Translations under genes and position numbers: made by a program
Shown: positions 1 to 10,165 of the stretch, in pieces
How the letters are laid out: every line of letters begins with the position of its first letter
Numbering within the stretch: the first letter of the stretch is position 1
Source of the DNA: Liolophura sinensis
Lineage: Eukaryota; Mollusca; Polyplacophora; Chitonida; Chitonidae
Reading direction: 5' to 3'
Assembly: GCF_032854445.1 (NCBI RefSeq)
Contig: NC_088300.1
Location: 49,035,682-49,099,681, forward strand
Length of the DNA: 64,000 nucleotides
The notes under the pieces: model-generated
The model's input: only the letters and a program-made list of their open reading frames with translations
What the model was told of the DNA's origin: nothing
Database searches by the model: none

Positions 1-50
1 CCCATATACAGGCATGGTGCAGTGAAACGATTAACATAGCTTGTATGTAG

Positions 51-134
51 GTGATGGAGTGTTGGCATTGTCTGGACCAGCTATAGTGGACCGGAAGAAA
101 AGGAATGAGTTCCTCAAGGAGATGTTGTTTTGGG
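51..134 (+). CDS. Probable upstream exon of the serine protease homologue
   Basis: An open 27-codon stretch bounded by an AG and a consensus GTGAGT donor, reading DGVLALSGP...LKEMLFW. It would enter with one base from an earlier exon and leave in phase 1. That phase fits the next exon only if the next exon starts at 1313 (acceptor gatag) rather than 1303. No domain is recognised, and it could belong to a different upstream gene. Confidence 0.35.
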
Positions 135-3100
135 GTGAGTAGCCTACAGTGTATAGGTAAAGTCAGCATAAATATATCGCGGTTTGCACGAACGATAATT
201 TCTGTTGCTGGCCATATAAGGTCTTCTATATAATAGCCCTGGACCAAAAAGGTCGTCGATTCAACCCCAGCAATACCTGTTTTGTCGCGATTTCAAATGG
301 ATCCCCGCGTTTTGAGTATTAAAGGAGTCCTTTTTGTGAGGTGGGGTGGCGTCCTTATGCAGGGGAGATAATCAAAGCTGATTGATATATGGTGGCATAT
401 GGTACTTTGCTCAAGGCAAAGGAAAATTTGCATTGGAATGTCAAACCATGAGGAAGCTTTGATACCAAACTGTTACATTGAGAATAGGTCTATATCGTTC
501 AGCTATGTGAGCAAACTCAGAAATGTTCTATGGAGATACACAAATCTAACACCAACGCAAGACTCGGCTAAAAATAACATCCACGAGTTCCTCCTCTAAC
601 ACGCTCTCGTCACTCTCCGATTCATCAACTCGGATATCAAACGTATGAATTATACGTTTTGTTATGTTTTTTAAAAATATTTTTCGATATTCTAACTGGA
701 AAGTTGTTATTACCTCCGTTTATTTGATTGTCCACTCACCCCGCATAAACACGACCGACCTATCACGTCGGTTGACATTCACATCATTTGCCCATCCAGT
801 AATTTGTCATTTCTATTAACTACTGTATTTGGTCTTTTAAGGCCTTTATGTGTTTCAAAAATTGCGTTGTACAAGCCAAACATTACGTGAAATACGGTAT
901 GTCTATTTCACCCACTCATCTTCAATTCGTCGACAATTTTCTCATGCACCCATCTATTCCCCTATTCATTCACCATCCACTTAATCCGTTCGCTCCATCC
1001 ATTCGTCTTTACGACAAATCTGCACGACCATTCTGACCACCAGTTCTGCATTCACCGGTTTTTGCTCACCTCACTCTTTAACCTATCAGTTGGGATCGAG
1101 AGTGACACTCCATGGTCCCAAGTTCAGCCCGATTCTTCCATTCCAAATGTATATTCGCATTTCGATTGTTATTTGTCATTTAAACTATCTAAGCGTATAT
1201 TTCCCAGTTTGGTAGTTTCTGTCATGTATATATATATAATCAATGCACCCTTTTCCACATCGATACAAATGCCCTACGTGTTTCTCGTCATTGTTTTTGC
1301 AGATCCTGATAGCGCTCTTGACCAAAGTATCTTCAATTTGTGGTAGGTACATTTTTCTCCCGTGAAAATACAGTTCCTTTAGTTCTGTAATATCATACTT
1401 GAGACACCACTGAGTTCTGTAATATCACGCTTTGTAACCCGTTAAGTTCTGTAATATGACGCTTTGTAAACTGCTAAGTTCTGTAATATCACGCTTAAGA
1501 AACCGTTAAGTTCAGTAATACCACTCTTGAGAAACCGTTAAGTTCTGTAATATCACGCTTAAGAAACCGTTAAGTTCAGTAATATCACTCTTGAGAAACC
1601 GTTAAGTTCTGTAATATCACGCTTGGAAGGACGTTAAGTTCTGTAATATCATTTTTGAGAAACCATTCATTTCTGCAGAATCATACTTTAGAAAGAAACC
1701 ATTAAATTTTGCAATACCATGCATGAGAAATCATTAAGTTCTGTAATCTTAAGCTTGAGAAAGCTATTAAGTTTAGCAATATCATACTTGAGACACCGAC
1801 CTTCTGCAAAATTAAACTTTAAATTTCAAAACTTCTGCAAAATTATATTTCAGAAACCGTAAATAAATCAGAAAATAAACAAACATAAATATAAATAACT
1901 ATACACATATTTCAACGTAGGCGATGCATCGACAAGTGCTCTGCATCCAAATGGCCGAGTGAAGACGCCAACATTTGCTGGCGAGTATCCGTTTGTGGGT
2001 AGCTTGGAGCTTGTGTCCAGTGACAGTGCTCAGCTCCTCTGTGTTGTCACGGCCATTACAGAGAAATGGGTGCTCACTGTGCATTCCTGCTTCTCTATCC
2101 TGTGAGTATAAACAAGGCCCAAGTAATTATTTGTATGAAGACGTCTAAAAGAGATTAGGAAAACGAGTCACCATTTTAAACAGACCACTGAGAACTGTGT
2201 CTAAAAATAACGTCCCCTTTTTAAGAAGACTTGTACAGTGGAATCAAATGCAATGAATTGTTTAAATTCTCACGCGGGCTTACGTTGTAATGTATTTATA
2301 GAGGCAGTTTTGTGTGCCGTGTCTGCATGGTGACGACGGTTTCATTTTATATAGTCTTTTGGATGATCAAAGGGAGATCACTCTAGTCATCAGAAGACAT
2401 GCAGTGAGCACGACCCTTCTGACAAATCTTAATCGTATTGCCAGTCACTATTCGGAGAACACCCCGGCACATAATCCTATATTTACACCTGAACTTGTTT
2501 CTGTGATTCATGTAGGCATCTATCGAATTCCAATCAATTCGTGAAACCTTCCGGCCTAAAGTATTCCAACCTAAGCTGGGGAATCTGTTGTTCATACATT
2601 GCTGTGTGAACGTTTCGTGTAACACACGGCTAACGAGCATATCCAATAGTCAGTACAGCTTGGACCCGAGCCGCCATGGCTTGTGGGAAGGTACCCCATT
2701 CACTTAATAGATCGCCCCCCCCCCCCCGCCCCTCTTGTATAAGCAGGGGACTCGTGATCCCAATACCGAGTCGGGTACATAATTGTAATATAAAACTCAG
2801 TTTTATTGCTTCCTTGGTACTAGATTCGTGGCTATGTAGCTACCATCTTCAGCGTATGGCGTGTCTAGAAGGTAAAACTATAATGGTATGCTATCATTAA
2901 GCCCTATCTGGTACAAAAGACTCATCTATAGCCATGATATAACCGAAATTCTTCTTATCGAAATAAAATACCAGAAAATGTTAAAGTGTCTTGCTTTTGT
3001 GAATCGGATGACTCCAGGACGAAGTCACCGCAACTCGGCATGTGGCGCCACACCTTTGGGCGGTAAAGACTGAGAGTGCCGAGGCAGCACGGTGATTCGA

Positions 3101-4693
3101 ATAAGCAACCGCAACTCTTGGGCAAAAACATGTCCATGGTTTCACAAGGGATTCATGAACCTGTGATGTTTCAGATTCATATAATTAGTGATGATAATTG
3201 CTTATAAAGAGAAGTATTCGCCGTTTTTTTTTTTTTGTTTTTTTTTTGTTTTTTTTTATTCAAAAATCTCCTGTTGATCTGCAGACTGCATGACAACGAG
3301 CTAAACCTAACAGTATCGTTGCTGAAAGATGCAGGTGGCAAAGTCAAAATTCCGAACTTTCACTTGGGCAAGACAGACATCGGAGAGAAAACTATCGACG
3401 TGGACAGCATTTTATTGGGTGTGTAATAAATCGTAATTATAAGTAACCATTTGTTTAGTTTCATGATGGTTAGAGCTTAACGCAGTACTCAAGAATACTT
3501 CACTTATATGAATATATACAGGTTAATTATGAGTAGACGAAACCATACAGGGCCCAGGGGAAACCACCGCCCCTCGCCTGGTGCAAACAGCCTAACTTTA
3601 AGCTGTAACCAAACGGACGTGAGCTGCAGGCCTACTCTGGTCAGCACGCGACCTGAGAGATTGTAACCGATCGGCTGTGCGGTGAGAGTAACACTTTAAC
3701 TAATTATATAAAGGGTGTTCATACACACATGTGCAACAAGCGAGTATCCGTATATTTATATGTGCATAATGACATTTACCAGAAGTCTATGTTAGACCCT
3801 TCAGTATTAATATAGGTCATGTCCACGCTGTATTTACACTTTCAGGCAAGAAATGTAGTGGAAAACAAATTTCCTTATCACATAGGATAAATGTTTTACA
3901 CTCTGTAATAATTTTTTATTGTATGCATGTTTAAATTTTATATATTTATCCAAAATTTCCAAAATGTCATAAAGATAATATTAATATGTACGTTATAACT
4001 TTATCAAAGCCATTGTGGAAGCTTTTCTAGTGAACCTATATCCCGATTCCTAGGTCCGCAACTCGGCGAGGATCGACTGGTCCTGATGCGCTTGACCACG
4101 CCCATCTCCAAACAGCTGATCAGTAAGGTACAGCTGGGAACCAAGGTCACCCAACCTCATGCCACGTGCATTAACGTGGGCTGGTCTCCCGTTCTCTATC
4201 CTGGTAAGTTGCGACATAATCATATTTTTGATAACATTGCATAATCAACACGTCTTCCTCTCTACAAACACATATAACTGTCGTTACACTTGATGACTTT
4301 CTGATTTGGATGAGAATCATCAAAAAAGATGTTTAAATTTATGTAAAATCAGGACATCTAATGTTCAAATGTTCAGAAAACATAATTTATGAAAGCTAGC
4401 GAAACACCAGTCAATTAAGACTATTTGAAATAAACAAGTTTGCACAATTTGGCGCAAACTTAATCTTTTGTTTAAGAAGCATCGATCGATCTATATCTTT
4501 TCTTGTGCCATGTTTTTTTCAGGTGCAGAAGTTTTAATGTCGGACCCCGAACTACAGCATGTCAGCCAGAATGTGTCTGTAAGCCCCGCTAATACAACGG
4601 TGACTGCAGAAATCAAGGGTCACGTGGTCTGGGGGAAAACACCTCAGACTGATCCATCTCATGATATATGTAAGGTGTGTGTCTAAATGTTCG

Positions 4694-4725
<32 letters not shown>

Positions 4726-5469
4726 CTTGGGGCTTTACGTATACTCAAAAGTCATATATAAGTTTTCAGTCATGTGACGAGGAGCCATCAGGTGTGCACA
4801 TACACATATACTGTGTGACAAGCGAGTTCATGCCGCCAAAGAGCTGCCGCCATTGAAGTATCTTGATGATGACACCAGACATGACACACCACCCATTCGC
4901 ATTATACTGACACCGGACCAACCAGTCATATTTCCTTTCTCTAACCTCTCAGTATTAAGCACTAAGCGAAAACCATTTTTAAAATCTTGATATGAAATCG
5001 CCTCGGGTTTGATCCCGGATCTACCGACTTCGAGGGGGACGCTCTAATCAGTAGGGCACCAAAATTGTGATAAATATTCGTTTTCGAAGTCATATAGCCT
5101 CTGGTGTAAATGGAACAATTTCTGTCATCCAGAGTTGAAAATTCATCAGCGAATCCCAATTTCAAGCAAATTTGAGGTTTGACTTGCAGTCAAAAAAGGA
5201 CTAAAAAGGTCCATTATGTTCATGCGTGACAGTGATTACAAAAAAATTCTCTCTTGCATTTGTAGTTCGAGAGAGGAAGCCCACTTCTGTGTCAGGACGG
5301 CGGTTCCACCTGGAACCTGATGGGCGTGGCCGGTAACGTTGGTGACCCAGAGAGTGACATGGAATGCTCCTCCCCTGAGGCCTATGCTCAGTATATATTA
5401 ATTACACCTTATGTAAAATGGATTTTATCGCAAATACGGAAAACTGACAACCCGAAAGAAGCTAGTTAG
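51..5469 (+). CDS. Serine protease homologue (S1A/trypsin fold), catalytically dead, 5' end incomplete
   Basis: Exons read as 1921-2101, 3285-3418, 4054-4203, 4523-4674 and 5266-5469 (stop), all joined in phase through GT-AG introns; 1303-1342 and 51-134 are likely upstream exons. The product follows the chymotrypsin/trypsin plan: a linker ending SICG, EYPFVGSLEL for the N-terminal barrel, TEKWVLTVHSCF at the His-57 block, EDRLVLMRL at the Asp-102 block, ATCINVGW at the C-x-VTGWG block, DICKFERGSPLLC at the GDSGGP block, and YVKWI near the C-terminus. Aligned to family consensus, His-57 is Ser, Asp-102 is Arg and Ser-195 is Arg, while the disulfide cysteines and core hydrophobics are kept. 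This makes it a non-catalytic homologue, probably secreted. Such proteins serve as binding or cofactor modules in arthropod immunity; the role here is unknown. The start and any signal peptide or N-terminal domain lie outside the window. Confidence 0.8.
1303..1342 (+). CDS. Short linker exon before the protease-fold domain
   Basis: Preceded by a pyrimidine-rich acceptor (gtttttgcag) and followed by GTAGGT. Read into the next exon it gives ...KVSSICGDAS, which places the CG motif of the S1A activation peptide, whose Cys normally bridges to the catalytic domain, just before the barrel. Its 5' edge is ambiguous (1303 or 1313). Confidence 0.5.
1381..1860 (+). repeat. 32-bp minisatellite in an intron of the protease homologue
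   Basis: About 15 tandem units of roughly 32 bp, built on AAGTTCTGTAATATCACGCT followed by a TGAGAAACCGTT-type half. Units in the middle are nearly identical and they decay toward the right edge, where spacing becomes irregular. The array sits between the linker exon and the exon carrying the His-57 block and ends about 60 bp before that exon. Confidence 0.85.
2708..2730. repeat. Poly-C tract
   Basis: A run of C interrupted once by G, inside the second large intron of the protease homologue. Nothing else is recognised in 2102-3284 apart from a T-rich tract at about 3224-3258 that serves as the pyrimidine tract of the next exon. Confidence 0.7.
3465..3680 (-). repeat. Degenerate copy of SINE family A
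   Basis: Shows the antisense landmarks of the SINE seen intact at 5661-5933: AACGCAGTACTCAAGAATA, CACTTATA, a GGGCCCAGGGGAAACC block and a head-like remnant. It is heavily diverged and no target-site duplication could be picked out. It lies in an intron of the protease homologue. Confidence 0.45.
4695..4724. repeat. (GTAT)n microsatellite
   Basis: Six to seven copies of the tetranucleotide GTAT just inside the intron that follows the 4523-4674 exon. Confidence 0.9.
4780..5062 (-). repeat. Diverged copy of SINE family B
   Basis: Shares with the intact copy at 11829-12171 the antisense body blocks CATTATACTGA and CCAACCAGTC, an AAGCGA block, and a tRNA-like head near the right end (GGGTTTGATCCCGGATCTACC, the antisense of a B-box region). 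Edges are approximate. It lies in the last intron of the protease homologue. Confidence 0.5.
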
Positions 5470-5660
5470 AAAGAGTGGTAAGGTAATTAATTAAATTAAC
5501 TAAAGCTAAAATTAGTTTAACAGTTAATCCTGAGTATCATGATCCTTGTATATTACAGTCAGAACTTGTGATATATTATACATAAAGCATTGCTACATAT
5601 GTTTCCTATCGTAAGAGTTGTTCATAACACTGGAAATCAGTTTATGTTTCGTCTTAGAAT

Positions 5661-5933
5661 TTTTTTTTTTTTTTTTTTTTTTGATTGGTGTTTTACGCCG
5701 TACTCAAGATTATTTCACTTATACGACGGCGGCCAGCATTATGGTGGGTGGAAACCGGGCAGAGCCCGGGGGAAACCCACGACCATCCGCAGGTTGCTGG
5801 CAGACCTTCCCACGTACGGCCGGAGAGGAAGGCAGCATGAGCTGGTCTTGAACTCACAGCGACCGCATTGGTGAGAGGCTTCTGGGTCATTACGCTGCGC
5901 TAGCGCGCTAACCGACTGAGCCACGGAGGCCCC
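5661..5933 (-). repeat. Full-length tRNA-derived SINE, family A, with target-site duplication
   Basis: The element starts in sense orientation at the right with a tRNA-like head (GTGGCTCAGTCGGTTAGCGC as A-box region, GAGTTCAAGAC as B-box region). It continues through a conserved body (GGTTTCCCCCGGGCTCTGCC, AATGCTGGCCGCCGTCGTAT, AAGTGAAATA) and ends in a poly-A tail seen as poly-T at 5661-5682. Perfect 12-bp duplications TCGTCTTAGAAT flank it at 5649-5660 and 5934-5945. It serves as reference for the other family A copies here. The intact duplication and long tail suggest a fairly recent insertion. Confidence 0.92.
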
Positions 5934-5945
5934 TCGTCTTAGAAT

Positions 5946-8900
5946 AAGATTAATTTATCTGTACCTTGGCCTCATATTATAATTTCCCTGAATACCAGTG
6001 TGTCTGTATCTCAAAATCTTTCTATGCCGATGCTTAATCTTTATCAAAAAAATTAATTAAAAATTCAATTAAAAATTAATTTAATTAAAAAACAAATAAT
6101 TTAATAAACTATTTCCAACTGAAAGGGTGTTTTGGTTTTCACAAGCCGGTATAGTTTGCGTACAAGATCTTCGCTTAAGCGGCCGTCCAAATAGCGCTTA
6201 GAATTATCAAGCAGTCGCGAAGAATTGCCGACATACAAGCAATACTTGTGAAGATTGCTAAACGACGTTGCACGGAATCAACGATAATCGCCACGATATG
6301 CCCCAATATGTAACGAATAAATGTGCCACGGCAAGAATTAACACGATTTAAGTCCATTTGGCGATTAATGGCAGCGTCAAGAAACTGTCACGATATTGCC
6401 ACCATTACCAGTGTAACGACCTCTTCTTGTCCATCGTTAGCATTTTCCACTTCCATCACGCGAAGATGCCAACACGCCACAGAAACCCATCTTCCAAAAA
6501 GACGAGGACACCACGTCAACCACTTTTGCTACCACTTCAGCCACTATTGCCATCGCGGCTTCTACAAAATTGTATAATAAAGACTTACAACATATGTATC
6601 AGACGACAGTGTGATGGTGGGCGAATGGTCTCACGTAAAATTCGGCCTCTTGTCATTTTACCTGAGTTTACTTTATTCTATTTTCGTGCAAATGCTTTGA
6701 TAGCAGCAATGTATACACCCCGTAGCGCCGTGGCTTAAACAGAATTAGGTAAGAAGAAAAATTCAGTGATGTTAATTGCAATTTACTATTCGTCAGTGGT
6801 CTAGAATTACTCAAAATACCGCGTTGTCATCTCGTTTAACATACAACAGCATTAAATAACACTGTAAATGTCAGTCAGGTTATCGAAGGCCTCGGAAGTT
6901 ACCAGGTACTTGTGACCATTTGACAAGCATGACGCACTTTCGTCTCTGCTCTGATCTTATTCGGTGTGTTGTAGTCTTTTGTATTCGCAGAAGCCGCTGC
7001 CTTGGTGGTTAACCTTCGTGGTTGACCATGTTGGGCTCTTAGCCGTCTGCGATACTGCAACGTTGCAGCATTAGCTAACAGCCGGTCTTCATCCGCTTCC
7101 ACAATGTTTTCCAGGAGCAGTATATCTTTTAGGGCGTGGCCATAATGTATTAAATTAAGGTATCACCCAAGCGGTGTTTACGCTCAAATTTCACTTAATG
7201 AAAACGATACTAGCTTCAAGTCTTGGCCATTATCTTGCACTATCTCAGGTATATAGTGTATCGTTAATACGTCATCAAGAATCTTTTTTACACCTTGAGG
7301 TGTAATTCTTGATACATGGCACTGCCGGTAACGCAGCGGAACTACTGACTTGATCAAATAAGCGAGGATCCAGTGCCGGTCGAGACCAAGGGTATTCTGG
7401 TATTTCACATTGCCAGAGATAATTTTAGACAATTTGTGGTGAACAAAAATGTAAGAATTAGGATTTACAGCACATTTTTGGCTTTATTATTATCATTTTC
7501 TATCATCTAGATTCGTAAAGTTTGGTTAGTGTTTTGCACTGAGAATTTGTACTGAGAGCCACTTTGTGAAGAGCCTCTTTCAGCTAGACGTGCAGAGAAG
7601 CAGCAAACAATCTGTCAGCCAAGGTTCAATTTCGTTACAGAACATCAACAGTGTATTATTTGATTGGTTGACTGGATTGGTTGGTGTTTAACGCTCAAGA
7701 ATATATTAACTGACGTTATTGGGAATTCCACAAATTCTAGGGTACGACAGTCAGTTGAGCTAGAGTCCAGTTTGCTCTCGGAAGCCCTGTTTGAGATTGG
7801 AGCTAAAAAATAAAAGACTCTGTGGGGATCCTGATTAAGTCCTATGTGCTCTAGGGAGATTTTACCCGGGAAGCTCAACAGATATGTATCCATGGTAACG
7901 TAAGGGCTGTAGACCTATATTTCAGAGCTTTGTCCGGTTTTCTTCTTCCATGTATGTTATATTCACATACTTCATGCAACCATGGAGGTATAAACCATAT
8001 ATACCCCCATGAGGCAACAAAGCAAAAACACAACTCACAGCCCGGTGTATAACGATAATGGATTTGATAAAAGCAACAACTATACAATATAGGACTATTG
8101 CCGATGATCTTTCATTCATCGCTGTTTTCATGCATTGTCCAGTTATACCTCACATTTATGAAAAATACGCCCTTTGGTTGTGGACAAACCAACATTTAAA
8201 ACGTAGAAACTGGACCCCAACGGAGACGTTAGTATGTTTAGGTCATATCAGAGGACACAGCTAGGTGACATTTTTGCAGTAAATCCACTTGGAGATCTCA
8301 AATAATAAATGGATTGTAATGGCTTAACGTTGTGTCGTTTCAAATAACAGACCATAGTAATGCCCAGGTCTCGCACCAGTGAAAGGTGTGTGTAAGTAAT
8401 GCGTTAAACCATTCACACTAAATGCTGTGACTATTTTGTGCCTCTCGGAATAGACTGAAATCTATTAATGAAAAGTAAATTGCATATACTTTCTTCACGT
8501 GTATGGTACGTCATAAGGAAAAGCAGTCACAAGCTTTATTAATGTATTGACAAGCACAAGCAGTAAAATCTGCAGGCTACAAAACAATGATCTATAGAAG
8601 GCACACTTAGCGGTAAACATTCGCCAACTGTACAAATTCCCCCACTATAGACAAAGGGACAATGTTCTGCATTTTTGTCGTACCTGTCAATCGTGAAGAT
8701 TCGTTTCAGAAATTTCACAATCTGCACCCAGAATCAAAATTTGGCGGATTGGTCTGTAGCTTAAGGTCAATCTGTAATTCCATTAAAATTACTGGCGTTC
8801 AGCATGAAGGAGATAGTGCAACTACTGGTTGACCCGTATCAGTATAATGGCTCGGGCCAGTGAAGCAACACTAGATAAAGAGTAACAACGAGGCTCATTA

Positions 8901-9049
8901 CATGCATTCTAAGGATTCCTTCATCGTCAAATGAAAAACTGTTAAGTACGACGTTAAACCCCAAGCACTCACTCACTCCATTAAAATTCCTACGTCAACG
9001 TTTTCCGTCAAGCCAACAGGCAGACAAACAAATAAATCAAGTCTTGATC
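5946..9049. other. Spacer without recognised genes
   Basis: Only short open frames with no recognised family. A GC-richer block at about 6130-7440 looks unlike its AT-rich flanks and may be an old transposon or gene remnant: read on the minus strand from about 6289 to 6110 it gives an uninterrupted, gene-like stretch containing RYLDGRLSEDLVRKLYRLVK. I could not assign it. A SINE-like tail (GATTGGTTGGTGTTTAACGC) begins near 7672. A family B SINE lies at 8791-8976. Confidence 0.5.
8791..8976 (+). repeat. 5'-truncated SINE, family B, with target-site duplication
   Basis: Carries the body and 3' tail of family B (CGTTCAGCATGAAGG, TGGTTGACCCGTATCAGTAT, TAATGGCTC, then ACGACGTTAAACCCCAAGCA and CACTCACTC). 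The tRNA head is missing. Perfect 12-bp duplications TCCATTAAAATT flank it at 8779-8790 and 8977-8988, so the truncation happened at insertion. Confidence 0.88.
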
Positions 9050-9062
9050 ATCTCTGAGAAGT

Positions 9063-9186
9063 TAAGGTCGTGGGTTTCCCCCGGGCTCTGTCCGGTTTCC
9101 TCCCACCGTAATGCTGGCCACTGTGGTATAAGTGAAATATTCTTGAGTACGGCGTAAAACACTAATCAAACAAATAAATAAAATAA
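9063..9186 (+). repeat. 5'-truncated SINE, family A, with target-site duplication
   Basis: Only the 3' half is present, from GGTCGTGGGTTTCCCCCGGG through the AAGTGAAATA block to an AAATAAAT-type tail. Perfect 13-bp duplications ATCTCTGAGAAGT flank it at 9050-9062 and 9187-9199. An open frame seen on the opposite strand is an accident of this element. Confidence 0.9.
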
Positions 9187-9199
9187 ATCTCTGAGAAGT

Positions 9200-10165
9200 C
9201 CCAGTTTGGCGAGCCAGTGGTTGGCCGAGTGTATAGCAAATGATCCCAACCGGAAAGGGAGTCCAAATTTCAATCGGTCCGGTATATTCTAGAGAGGCTA
9301 CGCAAAGGGCTAGAGTCCACAAACTGACCCAGTTACACGATAAGACTCCCTGGTGCACGGAAAGCAAATGGTTTATTGCATACAAACGCAAAAGTTCAGG
9401 TGAACAAAATACATGTCTGAGCGCATATATTCCTATTAACATGGTAATCTCGATAACACTGGAAAAGGCAGAATACATCGTATCTATATGTAATCACCAA
9501 AAATTAAAACTGCACATGCAAATCGATTGGAAGTAAAGGGCTGACATATACTTATAGTGAGCATGGGGAAATTGGCAATGTGGTTACCATGGCATCGGCG
9601 TAAAAGGATACACGTAAGGCTTGAGGGGTCGCCACCTCTGTATCTGTGTATCCAGCAAAATTTAAGACTACGATGTAAATCAACATGAGGCTGCATCCCG
9701 AAAACGAAGCCATACCTTATAATAAGTAAATGTCAATCTGATCATATGGCGACTGTGTACAAATGTGAGGCTTGATATATCTGTTAAAAATATAAACATT
9801 GCATACAACACAACCGAAAGTATAGAAGGTATATACGGACACACAGACAGATGGACAACCGGACAAACCGGCAACAGCAAAATAGGTTCCGTCAAATAGA
9901 GGGCCTAAAACATGCTTCCCGTTCCCTGTTGGAAGATTAGCAGCATATTCTGCGCCTGTATAATAACACCGATTCTATCGTATTTCATATACAATCGGAA
10001 ATCGGAAAATTATCCCATGAAAGCATTTTATACAGATGACACCAATCAGTACCTGATGTAATTCAAGGGAGATCATGCTAACAGAACATTCTTTTTCTGC
10101 GGGTGTTATCGCCCTTGAGGAACTCTTCAGTCGTTTTGTCGTTTATAGCGGGAAAGATTGTAAAG
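9200..10165. other. Spacer upstream of RNASEH2A
   Basis: No gene, RNA or repeat is recognised. It presumably contains the RNASEH2A promoter and 5' UTR; no TATA box or other core element stands out near the start codon. Confidence 0.4.

Noticed and set aside
5693-5924. Overlapping open frames on both strands
   Set aside because: All lie inside the full-length SINE.
5873-5933. A tRNA gene
   Set aside because: The A- and B-box-like sequence is the head of a SINE with a body, poly-A tail and target duplication; no complete cloverleaf.
6323-6738. Plus-strand open frames of 84 and 126 codons
   Set aside because: His/Pro/Arg-rich low-complexity translations antisense to the more gene-like minus-strand frame; no family seen.
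9062-9478. 138-codon minus-strand open frame
   Set aside because: Its C-terminal part is antisense SINE sequence and the rest has no resemblance to a gene.
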